A stretch of 64,000 bases of DNA from Io17-Chloro-G2 sp965226825 (lineage in GTDB: Bacteria; Chloroflexota; Dehalococcoidia; Lucifugimonadales; UBA3495). The notes under the pieces were generated by a model. It made no database searches and was not told where the DNA came from. It worked only from the letters and a program-made list of their open reading frames with translations. Numbering within the stretch: the stretch's first letter is position 1; each line of letters opens with the position of its first letter. Below are positions 18,392-27,396 of the stretch, one piece after another. The translations under genes were made by a program, and so were the position numbers. The DNA lies in contig CBDDED010000003.1 of assembly GCA_965226825.1 (NCBI GenBank), positions 1,984,001-2,048,000 on the forward strand, read 5' to 3'.

Positions 18392-19170
18392 ACAGCCGGT
18401 CCACGCTGCTGCTGGAACATCACCTGAAGGAACTGAAACTGCCCAGCTTCCTCAGGGAGTACGGGAAGATGGCGGCCCAGTGCGCCGCCGAGGGAGTGGA
18501 CCACCCAGGGTACCTGCTCAGGCTGGCGGAACTGGAACTCATCGACCGCCACCAGCGCATGGTGGAGCGGCGGATCCGGGCGGCCCGGTTCCCCGCCGTC
18601 AAAAGCCTGGACACCTTCGACTTTCCGGCCATCCCGTCGGTGAACAAGGCGCTGGTGGTGGAGTTGGCCCGCTGCGAATACGTCCAACGCCGTGAGAACG
18701 TCATCGCCGTCGGCAACAGCGGCACCGGCAAGACCCACGTGGCCCTGGGACTGGGCCTGGCCGCCTGCCAGCGGGGGATGTCCGTGGGCTTCACCACGGC
18801 CGCCGCCCTGGTCCACGAGTTGATGGAGGCCAGGAACGAGAGGCGGCTGCTCAACCTCCAGAGACAACTCTCCCGCCTCAGCCTGCTGATCATCGACGAA
18901 CTGGGCTTCGTCCCCCTGTCTCCCACCGGGGCGGAGTTGCTCTTCGAGGTCTTCAGCCAGCGCTACGAGCGGGGCTCCATCCTGGTGACCACCAACCTTC
19001 CCTTCGACGAGTGGACCGAGGTCTTCGGGTCGGAGAGGCTGACCGGCGCACTGCTGGACCGCCTCACCCACCACGTCCACATCCTGGAGATGAACGGCGA
19101 CAGCTACCGGCTCAAGCGTAGCAGAGAGGGAGCTGTCTCCCAACCTGCAGACGAGCCTCACGAAGAATAG
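18388..19170 (+). CDS. istB: IS21 helper ATPase IstB
   Basis: AAA+ ATPase of the DnaC-related IstB family that loads target DNA for IstA. 260 residues from ATG 18388, with Walker A GNSGTGKT at 109-116, Walker B LLIIDELGF near 167-175, and sensor/arginine-finger sequence SILVTTNLPFDEW with RLTGALLDRLTHHVHIL. A frame open further upstream lies inside istA; the ATGA-overlapping ATG is the natural start. It looks intact, but its partner is broken. Confidence 0.9.
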   Translation: MNSRSTLLLEHHLKELKLPSFLREYGKMAAQCAAEGVDHPGYLLRLAELELIDRHQRMVERRIRAARFPAVKSLDTFDFPAIPSVNKALVVELARCEYVQRRENVIAVGNSGTGKTHVALGLGLAACQRGMSVGFTTAAALVHELMEARNERRLLNLQRQLSRLSLLIIDELGFVPLSPTGAELLFEVFSQRYERGSILVTTNLPFDEWTEVFGSERLTGALLDRLTHHVHILEMNGDSYRLKRSREGAVSQPADEPHEE

Positions 19171-19350
19171 GTTGCATCAAGACCTTCCTGCCTGTCCTCT
19201 GCTACCCCACCCGTCATCAGGGCATTTCCCCGAACAAGTGGCGCTGATATTTATGCTGGCCAGTTAGCTCGGACTTTTTCGCTGGCCTTACACAACAGGT
19301 GGTACAGTTTTGCTCCGCCCCAGTGGCCCAACATGCCTCCGCCATTGACA

Positions 19351-19790
19351 GGAGGTCCCTCACAACCGGGTTTCATCGTCGCCGGGACACCTTTTCGACA
19401 ACATCACCGCTATCCAGGGAACCAGAGCTTTCGGTCCCGGGAACCAGATACTTTCAATCCTCCACCGGTGAAGAACCGCCAGCGATTGAATATCAGTCCT
19501 GTCGGATCGACCGTGTCGCTCCCGCGGTTCGACACCTGCTCCGTCACCTGGCCCGCGGCACCGGCTTAAGCAGGCCGATCCTTACATCCGGGCGTTGAAA
19601 TCAAGGGCGGCGACCGTCAACAATGATCGCCAATTGGTTGGTGCCTAGAACGGGTTCGAGTCCATCACGGTGGGCCTTTTTTCACGGTAGACAGAACTAT
19701 CTTCGAGATGTGGCTGGGCAAGCTGTGATGCTTTTCCGCCGAAATCTCTCCGGTGCCGCCGTGACGGTATGCCCAAGAGTCCGGGCGGAC
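19351..19790. other. Gap between IS21 and the defence-like operon
   Basis: No gene is seen. A GGGTTCGAGTCC string at 19650-19661 resembles a tRNA T-loop, but its flanks do not pair and no tRNA can be folded. Confidence 0.4.
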
Positions 19791-20801
19791 TCAGAGGTTC
19801 AACGCAGACTGTAGGGCCTGCATTCTGCAAAGAGCTGTAGGAGCATTCTGGCGAATGAAATCAAGGTGAGTTCCGCGATCAGGCACATAGCCTTTGTCAG
19901 ATTCAAGAGAAATCTCTATGGCGCCAGCACAGCACGCGGCAGTCGCAACACCTCGCGAGTAAACGTGGTGCAAATCGGATGCACTGCTCGGGAGTTCCAC
20001 TGCACAGTGCTCAGATAGTTGGGTGCAGGCGACATGGGCCCCTTGGACGGTACGCATGACCGCAGCAACGATATCTGGACGAGGCGTTCCATAGCGACCT
20101 CGACCAATTGAGAATACTACGAGTTGTGCTGCAACTGCTCCCGCCAGGGACTCCGCGAAGTCCTCAGGACTGGACCGTCCAGGCAAACCACCGTGATGAG
20201 GGAAGAGGAGGACATCGGCAGTTACGTCCGCATTGTTCGTCAAAAGGTCGTCGAGTCCAACCTGATCTATATCGCTGGCGACCATGAGGCGTGGAACATC
20301 GCCGGCCCACACGCGAACAACCGCTGACATTGCGTTCGGGGTGAGCTTATCACCATCGGGGCTGCGGCCATCCGCAGTTCTGATTGCTATGTCCTGAGAT
20401 GGACCAAGAACCTCAAGCCAAACTCCGTCGAACGAGAGACTTCCAGGGTTTACGCTGGTCAACTCGAGGTTGAACTTCGTACCCCGTTGCTTCGCTGACC
20501 TCATCACTGACACAAAGTCAGCCCATAAGTGTGTCTCACGAACATCTGGATTGACGAAGACCTGGCCAATCTGAAAATCAGCGGTCGACAGCAACAAAGA
20601 TATGCCGCCAAAATGGTCCGCATCCGCATGAGAGACTATGACGGTATCAACTTGGTGTATGCCTCGACCAACCAAAAACCTAGCGAGGGTGTCACCCTGT
20701 CCACCATCTATTATCAATACCCGATTTGGTTCTTCGACCACAATCGAAGAACCATGCCCAACATCTAGGATCCACGCCTTACGGCGAAAGGTCTGTGACA
20801 T
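19791..20801 (-). CDS. ComEC/Rec2-type metallo-beta-lactamase-fold hydrolase
   Basis: 336 residues from ATG 20801; a longer frame to 20861 only adds residues over the upstream gene. DVGHG (13-17) and the metal-binding HADADH (58-63, the HxDxDH form of ComEC-like nucleases and phosphodiesterases) are clear, and the later LLFPHHGGLPGR supplies further ligands. It has no membrane segments, unlike true ComEC, so it is a free-standing MBL enzyme with nucleic acid or nucleotide as the likely substrate. It is the last gene of a four-gene overlapping operon; I infer it to be the effector. Its start lies inside the preceding gene (23-bp overlap). Confidence 0.85.
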   Translation of the reverse strand: MSQTFRRKAWILDVGHGSSIVVEEPNRVLIIDGGQGDTLARFLVGRGIHQVDTVIVSHADADHFGGISLLLSTADFQIGQVFVNPDVRETHLWADFVSVMRSAKQRGTKFNLELTSVNPGSLSFDGVWLEVLGPSQDIAIRTADGRSPDGDKLTPNAMSAVVRVWAGDVPRLMVASDIDQVGLDDLLTNNADVTADVLLFPHHGGLPGRSSPEDFAESLAGAVAAQLVVFSIGRGRYGTPRPDIVAAVMRTVQGAHVACTQLSEHCAVELPSSASDLHHVYSRGVATAACCAGAIEISLESDKGYVPDRGTHLDFIRQNAPTALCRMQALQSALNL

Positions 20802-21492
20802 TGGGCTCGGGAGCCCACTCGAACGATCGCAAGAAGAGGTCATTTGCGTCCTTGCAGCCAACGTTCACCTCGGCAAACAGTCGCACTGGCCAAAGGTCGT
20901 TATCCATCAAACGCTGCCTTATGGACGAATCTTCAATCAGTGCCAAAGGGTATCGGATTGCAAGATCGGGTTTCCACGTATGAATTATCGCCTCCGCAAC
21001 TGGAGTATCACCCTCTTTAGAAATGCTCTCGATCCGTACCAGTGCGCGCCAGGGCCTACGTTCGGGAGTGGTATCTCCAGCCAATTCGCCCTCGGAAAGC
21101 TTCAGCCCAAATAAGATTCTGCGAGGGTCAAGGTCACTTCTAGGTATGAGGGAAGGGATTCGGGCTCTGTGCAGCTTAATGGAAGTATCGCCGTCGATAG
21201 CCGTGAAGGTGGAGAGTAGCACTGCCGGCATTCCCAGGTCATACAAGGTAGCCACAAACTCCGCGCCCGTGAAAGACGCGAACCCTCTTTGAGAGAGGCG
21301 GTGGTCGCAGATTACCGCTGAGCAGCTGCTGTCCTGAACGAGCTTGAGAAGTTGGTTCGTGTACTGGAACACTCCGTCAGTCTCGCTGATGATCGAAGGC
21401 ACGAGTCTGGCTTCTTCAGCTATTCCTGCAATCGTCTCAGCCTGCTCGACGATATCGTCAACTACGGCGACACGGGCTCCTTCAGTGATCAT
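20779..21492 (-). CDS. Receiver-domain-like protein, partner of the GHKL kinase
   Basis: 237 residues. The first ~125 resemble a response-regulator receiver: acidic pair VVDD (10-13), phospho-acceptor candidate Asp63 in ICDHRLS, Ser/Thr in LLSTFTA. The usual switch Lys is Arg (LIPRSD). The remaining ~110 residues are not a known DNA-binding output domain, so this is probably not an ordinary transcription factor. Its ATG overlaps the stop of the kinase-like gene by 4 bp and its 3' end overlaps the MBL gene, so tight stoichiometry or a complex is likely. Confidence 0.75.
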   Translation of the reverse strand: MITEGARVAVVDDIVEQAETIAGIAEEARLVPSIISETDGVFQYTNQLLKLVQDSSCSAVICDHRLSQRGFASFTGAEFVATLYDLGMPAVLLSTFTAIDGDTSIKLHRARIPSLIPRSDLDPRRILFGLKLSEGELAGDTTPERRPWRALVRIESISKEGDTPVAEAIIHTWKPDLAIRYPLALIEDSSIRQRLMDNDLWPVRLFAEVNVGCKDANDLFLRSFEWAPEPNVTDLSP

Positions 21493-23540
21493 TCGCCCAA
21501 CCCTACACGCGGAATCTTGACAGTGAATTCTGCTCCCCCAAGTTCACCCTGTGGAATAACTCCAGCGTGCCCCCCTAACTCGGCCACAGTATCTCGCACG
21601 ATGGTGAGTCCGAGGCCAGTTCCGTTCTCCTCCGTTGTGAAGCCTGGGAGCCAAATGCGTTCGACAGGCCTTGCCTTGATTCCCGGCCCACTATCCAAAA
21701 CGACGATGTGTACGTTGTCGCCCACCAATTCAGTTCTGACGACGAGTCGCCTGTTGCCCAACTCCGCATCAGGTCGCCTAAATGCCTTTACTGAATTCGT
21801 AATGAGGTTGGAAAGTATGGCTTCAATCGCGGCGATTGAACTGTGTATCAGTCCTGCCTCATAGCTCAATTGATAGGTTGTCTCTACACGGGCATCATTC
21901 AAGTAGGGGTCGAGAAGCAGCAGTGTGTCGCGAACCACTTCGTTGACATCGAGGACGGTCCGACGCCGCTTACTTCGTTTGAGCATGCCCAGCGGCAATG
22001 TGGCGAATCTCGAGACCAATTCTGCCGATCGCTTAATCGCATCGATTTGGCTCCCGACGGTCGATTCGTACGTCGTTGCTAGCGCCTTTCGGATGCGTCG
22101 TTCTATCGCCCCTACCGAGGCTGTCAATTCGGTTGCGGGCCCCTCTATTTCGTGGGCGAACACGGACACAGCAGTGCCAACGCTGGCGAGTGTCTTATAT
22201 AACGTCAGTTCGTCACGCAGTTGGTCTTCTTCAAGTGCCCTCGCGGACTCAACCTCGCTTGCAGCCTTCGAGATAGACTCTTTCTTGTCCGGTGTCAACT
22301 GGTCGACTTCCCGTTGAAAGTTCCGCTTGGCACTGTTCGTGCGTTCCTGTGATTGCCGTTTTTCCTTGCTATTTTGCTCCTCTCTTGCCCCTAAGCGTTT
22401 CTCGTGCATCCATTCCAGCGCATCAATTGAGAACCTTCGGAGATCGTGAAAAGCGTCATCCTCGATAAAACCAGTGCGATCGGTCTTTTGGAGAAGCGTT
22501 CCTCCCTCGTCAATTACTGTTACACGCCCGACCGCTGTGTTTGTCGAGGGACGCAACTCAGGATCCTGGGCCCGGCGCAGATTCATGTCGAGCCAGTCGT
22601 GGCCTAGGTCTCCGTAAGGTCGGACCCGCAGGCCACGGTGATACAGATGAACTCCGCCCACATGTTCGAGCCATCGCCGAACTTCGCCAACAGTGGCGGA
22701 GCGGCCTGCAAAGGACGACCCCTGCAACAAGAACACCCAAAGCTCAAAGGTCATGACTGGCGCTTGATATGGTTCTGTAAAGTCATCCTCACTACTTTTC
22801 CACCGGACACCTCCGGAACGGTCGAAGACCTTCGCGGAGCCGAAACCGTTCTCGTCTAGATCAACGACGAGTCGGAACTCACAATCGTCAAAGTACGCCG
22901 TGCGGACCAGTTTCTCGGTTTCTTTGAATTCGGGAGCAATGAGTTCCAGCTTGAAACCCGCAGGATCACCGAATGGGTCGGCTAGCAAGAGCAGTTCCCG
23001 AGCAAGACGACGAACCTCTCGTTCGTCGGTCACCATCCTAAGGCCACTGATCTCGATGCGTGTTCCCGGATGCGGCTTCGAAAATGAGCGCTCAATGTTG
23101 AGTTCTACCTCTTCCACCAAATCGGTGCTCGCAAAGTCCGACCATCGAAGATTGAGTGAGTAATCGACTCCAGGCTCGTCCGTCGGCTGGGTAACAAGGA
23201 GGGCATTGCTGCCCATCCTAAGAGCTCCCAATCGTCCCAATCCCTTGCTTCCCGCTGGCAAACGATCCAGTCGAGTGCGCTTGCCTGGGTCTTTGCGGGA
23301 TCGGCCCAGCACCAACCATCCATCTCGAATGTCTTCCGCCGACATGCCGTCACCATCGTCTGTGATTACAACTGTTCCCCCCGGCTTGTCCGTGCCAAGC
23401 ATCTCTATGGTGCAGTTCAGAGCATCGGCGTCGTATGAGTTCTTCACCAACTCAACGATACCCTGGTCGAGACTCGTGATGAGTTCTTCGCCGAGGCGCT
23501 GCAAAATATCAGTCGAGAATCTGAAAGTTGCCGTGCTCAT
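21489..23540 (-). CDS. Double-GHKL ATPase: Hsp90/MutL-like N-terminus plus histidine-kinase C-terminus
   Basis: 683 residues with two separate GHKL ATP-binding units. The first has N-box ELVKNSYDADA (30-40), G1 DDGDGM (61-66) and G2-like GSKGLGRLGA (97-106), as in Hsp90/MutL/MORC proteins. A charged coiled coil follows at about 385-440. A dimerisation/phosphoacceptor helix with His463 (FAHEIEGP) precedes a classical kinase domain: N-box near 576-582 (SNLITNSVKAF), LDSGPGI 615-621, TGLGLTI 641-647. No membrane or PAS sensor is present, so it is cytosolic; the N-terminal ATPase may be the sensing or clamp module. It overlaps the methyltransferase stop and the receiver start by 4 bp each. Confidence 0.88.
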   Translation of the reverse strand: MSTATFRFSTDILQRLGEELITSLDQGIVELVKNSYDADALNCTIEMLGTDKPGGTVVITDDGDGMSAEDIRDGWLVLGRSRKDPGKRTRLDRLPAGSKGLGRLGALRMGSNALLVTQPTDEPGVDYSLNLRWSDFASTDLVEEVELNIERSFSKPHPGTRIEISGLRMVTDEREVRRLARELLLLADPFGDPAGFKLELIAPEFKETEKLVRTAYFDDCEFRLVVDLDENGFGSAKVFDRSGGVRWKSSEDDFTEPYQAPVMTFELWVFLLQGSSFAGRSATVGEVRRWLEHVGGVHLYHRGLRVRPYGDLGHDWLDMNLRRAQDPELRPSTNTAVGRVTVIDEGGTLLQKTDRTGFIEDDAFHDLRRFSIDALEWMHEKRLGAREEQNSKEKRQSQERTNSAKRNFQREVDQLTPDKKESISKAASEVESARALEEDQLRDELTLYKTLASVGTAVSVFAHEIEGPATELTASVGAIERRIRKALATTYESTVGSQIDAIKRSAELVSRFATLPLGMLKRSKRRRTVLDVNEVVRDTLLLLDPYLNDARVETTYQLSYEAGLIHSSIAAIEAILSNLITNSVKAFRRPDAELGNRRLVVRTELVGDNVHIVVLDSGPGIKARPVERIWLPGFTTEENGTGLGLTIVRDTVAELGGHAGVIPQGELGGAEFTVKIPRVGLGE

Positions 23541-24910
23541 GACTCAATCCAGGGCAACTCTTTGAGCGCCCGAACGGTGAGGTGCCTGCAGCGAATTCTG
23601 TTGTCGAGCCACTCTCTTGCGTGTGTGGAAGCAAGAACATCGACGATGCGACAGCAGGCATCTGCCGAACAGTCCTTGGGCTTGATGATGATGAGGTGGT
23701 TCTCCACCAACACACGCCCCGTGCCAAGGATGACCGTCCCCAACCCTCTCGACTTGTCGCCAGGCCGCGAAGTTCGCCGGATGGCAACGAATGGAGGGTG
23801 GAACAACCGCTTCTTGAAGCCTCTCCTCTCGGCGCGCGAAACGTCGTACTCGCCTCCGAGAGGGATATTCCGGGCAAGTAGGTACGGGCGATTGGGTTCC
23901 GTCTCCTGATCTCTGTGGGGAACAACGGGGCCTACGCTGATGTCGGCTATGTCGCCCAGACGCTCCCCGTCAGTTGCGCGCCACCACTGCGTCGGAGTGG
24001 CACCAGACTCGCTTTGACCAATGACTCCCCGGAGTATGAAGACGTCGATATCCGTCCAGGCGTCGAACTGTCCGTATGGTTTGGCGGACGTTACTCGCAG
24101 GTTAGCTCCAATGATTTCCCGGAGCCGGTCGTATCGCGACCCTGCTCGAATCACGTCGGGGAGGATGGCCGTTAGGCGCGTTCCGGGCTGACCGCCCGCA
24201 ACCGCTGCTGCTAAGAACATCGCAGCTTCATTTGTTCGTCCGCTTGCCCATTTAATGTCCTCAGATGCTCGCCGGTGCGTGAACGGTGGATTCATGACGA
24301 TGTGTGCACCTGACCAACCGTGGGCTAGAAGCTCAAGGCCGTCACCAACTTTGATCTCAGGGAAAATGTCATCCAAGCCGTCGGTATTCTTGCTTCTGGC
24401 AACTGCTCCTCTTGCCACTGCTAGGAGCACCAATCTTGCCTTCGCGAGCCTAACGAACATGGGCTGCAGATCTCGGCCGTGCAGTAACAGTCCCCAGCGC
24501 CTAATGGTCTCAGCCAGATCCTGCTGTACGGGGAACTGTCTGGACACCTCAATCAGCAAGTCTCCGGCACCGACCGCAGGATCAAGAAACGTGCCTAGCG
24601 AAGCGATAGGCTCTTGGGAAGGCTGTAGTGCAGTTGCACGAAGGTCGGAACTGCTGAAGAAGGCTCCCTGCTCTCTTCTCATTTGTAGCGGTATGGTCTT
24701 CCGCAGTGCGGCTCCGGCCTGCCCATCTAAGAGTCCAGACGGGACGGATGCGGTTTGGCAACTTACACCTAGATTTAGGGCCGCCAACGCTAGTTCCTCA
24801 ACAGACGAAACGTACGAATCATACAAAGTCATACTAGGGCTAGTTCCCAAGGGACTGATCCCCCGGGAATCTAGTCTTTGAGTCGACGCCGCATTCACGT
24901 TCAGTTCCAT
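23537..24910 (-). CDS. N6-adenine DNA methyltransferase with target-recognition-like C-terminus
   Basis: 457 residues. RREQGAFFSS (78-87) is a motif X-like entry, FLDPAVGAGDLL (108-119) is SAM-binding motif I, and VMNPPF (205-210) is catalytic motif IV of the gamma-class N6-adenine enzymes. Residues ~285-450 (IADISVGPVVPHR ... YLLARNIPLGGEY ... LTVRALKELPWIES) look like a target-recognition domain as in Eco57I/type I-like enzymes. It is the first gene of the operon. No restriction endonuclease or translocase motor is adjacent, so a plain type I or IIG system is unlikely. Several ATGs exist near the start; 24910 is the longest. Confidence 0.88.
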   Translation of the reverse strand: MELNVNAASTQRLDSRGISPLGTSPSMTLYDSYVSSVEELALAALNLGVSCQTASVPSGLLDGQAGAALRKTIPLQMRREQGAFFSSSDLRATALQPSQEPIASLGTFLDPAVGAGDLLIEVSRQFPVQQDLAETIRRWGLLLHGRDLQPMFVRLAKARLVLLAVARGAVARSKNTDGLDDIFPEIKVGDGLELLAHGWSGAHIVMNPPFTHRRASEDIKWASGRTNEAAMFLAAAVAGGQPGTRLTAILPDVIRAGSRYDRLREIIGANLRVTSAKPYGQFDAWTDIDVFILRGVIGQSESGATPTQWWRATDGERLGDIADISVGPVVPHRDQETEPNRPYLLARNIPLGGEYDVSRAERRGFKKRLFHPPFVAIRRTSRPGDKSRGLGTVILGTGRVLVENHLIIIKPKDCSADACCRIVDVLASTHAREWLDNRIRCRHLTVRALKELPWIES

Positions 24911-25001
24911 AGCCAGCCCGCTATGACCTCTCTTTCCTAGCAGCCTGTCTGAGAAACAATGTTCTAAACGAATCTCGTCATCAACAAAGTTGATTACTCC
25001 G

Positions 25002-25031
25002 ATTACTGTTTTATTAAAGCCTATTAGTCAA
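25002..25031 (-). promoter_or_regulatory. Possible promoter of the methyltransferase-GHKL-receiver-MBL operon
   Basis: Read on the minus strand, TTGACT (25026-25031) and AGTAAT (25002-25007) stand 18 bp apart in an A/T-rich stretch. Nearby ATTACT repeats and AACAAAGTTG could form an operator. This is a weak match judged by eye. Confidence 0.35.
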
Positions 25032-25104
25032 CAATGAGATTAGACAGTGGCGCTTTTCGTCTCGAAAATCTAATCCTCGGACACGCTGCTAGCGAAACTG
25101 CTCG

Positions 25105-25701
25105 TCAAGGATCGACAACCAGCGCGCTCGCAGGTTCTGCGATCCAAGTTGGCATGATTGCCCGCAACCCTGCCAGTTCTTGGAGGTCTTCGGAAGAGAG
25201 CTTTCGTCCAATGACGTCCAAGCTCGCCTCCACTTGGTCAGGTCCAACCCACGACAACGCACGAACCGCCTCTCCGGCTGGACGGTGCGGTGCCGCCAAT
25301 TGCCAACGTGGGGCATGGCGCAATGTCACCGTCAACTCGCCGAGCGTAAGTTTGCGGTTGGGTCCCGAGGTCAGGTACACGGATTTCGCTGGGGTCCGAC
25401 TGGTGAGACCGAGGGCGTTAGCAGCAGTGCCGCCGCAAGGCACAATCGTCTCGCCCCAGAGTGCGGACAGCGATGCAATTACCTTATTGACCGCAGGCAG
25501 ACGACGACCAAGGTCGGTCTTCACGGGGCATAGGTAGATACCGTGGCAGACCCTCATGAGCCTTCCCTTCTTGACAAGACGGGATAAAGCTTGGTCGATG
25601 GCTGCCCGGTTAGCTAGGTGGAGTAACTCTTTTGGATGCAATGGCATGCCTTCGGGTAAGGCAACAGCGTATTGCATGATCTGTTCCGGTACACTCGTCA
25701 T
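25105..25701 (-). CDS. AbiEi/DUF6088-family antitoxin-type DNA-binding protein
   Basis: 198 residues. An N-terminal winged helix (ALSRLVKKGRLMRVCHGIYLCP) is followed by the family core (GGTAANALGL, YLTSGPNRKLTLG). AbiEi-type antitoxins repress their own promoters and normally stand next to a nucleotidyltransferase toxin (AbiEii). No such toxin is here; the next gene on the strand is the methyltransferase, 194 bp downstream. It may therefore regulate the defence-like operon, or be an orphan left when the toxin was lost. Length and motifs look intact. Confidence 0.8.
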   Translation of the reverse strand: MTSVPEQIMQYAVALPEGMPLHPKELLHLANRAAIDQALSRLVKKGRLMRVCHGIYLCPVKTDLGRRLPAVNKVIASLSALWGETIVPCGGTAANALGLTSRTPAKSVYLTSGPNRKLTLGELTVTLRHAPRWQLAAPHRPAGEAVRALSWVGPDQVEASLDVIGRKLSSEDLQELAGLRAIMPTWIAEPASALVVDP

Positions 25702-25761
25702 CGGCTGGGCTCCATTAGAATGTCAGAATTGTACCAATCGTCCTAACATCACTCAACACCG

Positions 25762-26892
25762 CTAACGGCCAACTCCAGCTGCGCTTGTGGGACCGTCGAG
25801 TCTGTCGGCCACTGCTTTACCTTGCGTCTGCTCTCGTTCCAACTCCGGCAGCCGGCATTCTCGCCAAGGTCGCTGAATGTACTCGCAGTACTGCCGTGCT
25901 GACGAAGAGACGCAGTCCGGCCAGGCGCACTGTGGCTTGCCCCCAACACTTGTCTTGAACCGGATGGGAATCAGCTCCCCGTCAACGTCTCCGAACATCT
26001 TGATCAGATAAAACTCATCAGGACGGTGGTAGAGGTACAGCTTGTGGCACTCCAGTAGACTCATCACTTCGGAGAGCCAACCGGGGACAGCGTCTATGAA
26101 GAACCTGTAATCGGTCTCCTTGCCCAGGGGGTTTTCGGCGTGAAGGATGTTGCCCAGCCGGCCGTACACCTCTATCAGCTTGTCCTCGCTCAGTAATCCC
26201 TCTGTCCGGTTCGCCGGCTCCTCCCCAGGAGTGCTCGCCTCCAGTTCCACCGGCCTCGGATAGAAGTTCGGATGCAAACGCTTCAGCTCCCTGAGCTTCT
26301 TGCTAATGTCCTGGGAGCTTTGGAGCTCCTTCTGCGACCTCTGCCAGACATCCTTGTTGGAAACCAGGGAGCTGAAGACGATGAGTTCCAGAAGCATGCG
26401 CAGCTGAAGGCAGATAGACTCGACGCGGGTTCGAATCGTGATCCCGGGCATCTCCATCAACTGGTTGATGGATTCAACCCTTGATTTCACTTCGTCCATG
26501 AGGTCGCAGTACTGGGCTATGTCGAGGCTTTCTGCCAGCTTCATCTCCCACTCACAGTTCAGGCAGCCTATGGTCCATCCCCATTTGGCGATCCCTTCCC
26601 CCCGAATCTCCAAGGCATCTTGCCCACATTGGGGACAGGTGGCGTACTCCTGGCCGTCCACGCCCTTCACAGGACCATCCGGATAGAAGTCCGGGCTCAT
26701 CGACATACTGCCGAACGTGGGGATCTCTCCGCACTCGGGGCATGGTTCAGTAGGTTCGATGCCGTACATCATGTACGCGAAGGCTGCTTCTTGGTGCCCG
26801 TGCGGGCAGTCACCCAGGGGAGCACCCGAGGGGTCTGGCTCCACCCTATACGCAAACAACTCCACGGCCTCGCCGCAGGTCCTCAACACCAA
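25762..26892 (-). CDS. Zinc-ribbon protein with HEPN-like C-terminal region
   Basis: 376 residues. The first ~110 contain Cys pairs typical of zinc ribbons (CPECG, CPQCG, CLNC) separated by 25-35 residues. The rest is helical: SICLQLRMLLELIVFSSLV, LHPNFYPRPV and YGRLGNILHAENPLG recall HEPN-like proteins of abortive-infection type (late His-Ala-x-Asn-Pro), but a clean R-x4-6-H motif is not proven. The last ~70 residues again hold Cys. It lies 60 bp upstream of the AbiEi-like gene on the same strand, consistent with one defence cluster. Function unknown. Confidence 0.55.
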   Translation of the reverse strand: MVLRTCGEAVELFAYRVEPDPSGAPLGDCPHGHQEAAFAYMMYGIEPTEPCPECGEIPTFGSMSMSPDFYPDGPVKGVDGQEYATCPQCGQDALEIRGEGIAKWGWTIGCLNCEWEMKLAESLDIAQYCDLMDEVKSRVESINQLMEMPGITIRTRVESICLQLRMLLELIVFSSLVSNKDVWQRSQKELQSSQDISKKLRELKRLHPNFYPRPVELEASTPGEEPANRTEGLLSEDKLIEVYGRLGNILHAENPLGKETDYRFFIDAVPGWLSEVMSLLECHKLYLYHRPDEFYLIKMFGDVDGELIPIRFKTSVGGKPQCAWPDCVSSSARQYCEYIQRPWRECRLPELEREQTQGKAVADRLDGPTSAAGVGR

Positions 26893-26974
26893 GCAACGTT
26901 CGATGTTCTCGACGCTCTTGCGGGTGAGGCGAAACGCCCTGCTGGTTTGGCCTCTACTTCCTTCCCCGCCCTCT

Positions 26975-27124
26975 AGTATTACAACGACGGTTTATCTGAC
27001 AGGGCGATTTTCGCGACCGATTTAGACCTGAGCCGTACTGCCATGAGCGTACCGCGATTTCTCGCTCGTGGCCGAATACGAAGGATCAGACACCATATTT
27101 GGCAATCCGTCGTTGTAATACTAG
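26975..27124. repeat. 150-bp MITE A with 18-bp perfect inverted ends
   Basis: Both ends read CTAGTATTACAACGACGG inward, perfect over 18 bp. No coding capacity. The CTAG/TA boundaries suggest mobilisation by an IS630/mariner-type transposase. Its right CTAG is shared with the next MITE. Confidence 0.75.
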
Positions 27125-27300
27125 AAGTCTGGCCGGAAAGCCATTGGCCAGGTTTCGCGCTACGCCAATCAGACGTATTACTGGCTGAAACGGCATAATA
27201 ATATATGTAATACGTTTCAAGAACCTACTATTACATCGATAATCGATGTTAAGAAAACGACAGCTTGGGGAGAATCGGGGTTTCCGGCCAGATTTCTAGG
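27121..27300. repeat. 180-bp MITE B, copy 1
   Basis: The ends are CTAGAAGTCTGGCCGGAAA and, read inward from the right, CTAGAAATCTGGCCGGAAA (18 of 19 identical). The interior has a palindrome around ATCGATAATCGAT. A second copy of exactly the same length and orientation is at 39471-39650. Confidence 0.8.
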
Positions 27301-27308
27301 GAGCAGTG

Positions 27309-27344
27309 GAGCAAAAGAAACCGCGGCGGTCCTGCCGCGGTTTC
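27309..27344 (-). terminator. Intrinsic terminator of the LLM monooxygenase gene
   Basis: An 11-bp perfect stem GAAACCGCGGC/GCCGCGGTTTC (27317-27344) with a 6-nt loop, followed on the minus strand by TTTTGC. It lies about 50 bp after the stop of the gene at 27397. Confidence 0.75.
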
Positions 27345-27396
27345 CTGAGTCCTGCACTGGAATTGATGCTCGGTCCCGTGGCCTCAAGGCCCAGGC

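Larger units (their letters stand above)
16775..19350 (+). mobile_element. IS21-family insertion sequence (istA broken, istB intact)
   Basis: The istA-istB arrangement with an ATGA overlap defines the family. The left end begins TGTAAAAGGCGGAGCTAAAG at 16775. The right end, read inward from 19350, begins TGTCAATGGCGGAGGCATG, giving imperfect inverted termini starting with TGT as in IS21 elements. No flanking target duplication is evident. A truncated second copy with the istA start lies at 28818-29077. Confidence 0.8.

Noticed and set aside
18358..19161. 267-codon minus-strand frame opposite istB
   Set aside because: It mirrors the IstB coding strand and has no family resemblance; a codon-bias artefact.
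19622..19690. Possible tRNA 3' part with GGGTTCGAGTCC
   Set aside because: The bases flanking the T-loop-like sequence do not pair (ACGGG against CCATC) and no acceptor or anticodon arm can be folded.
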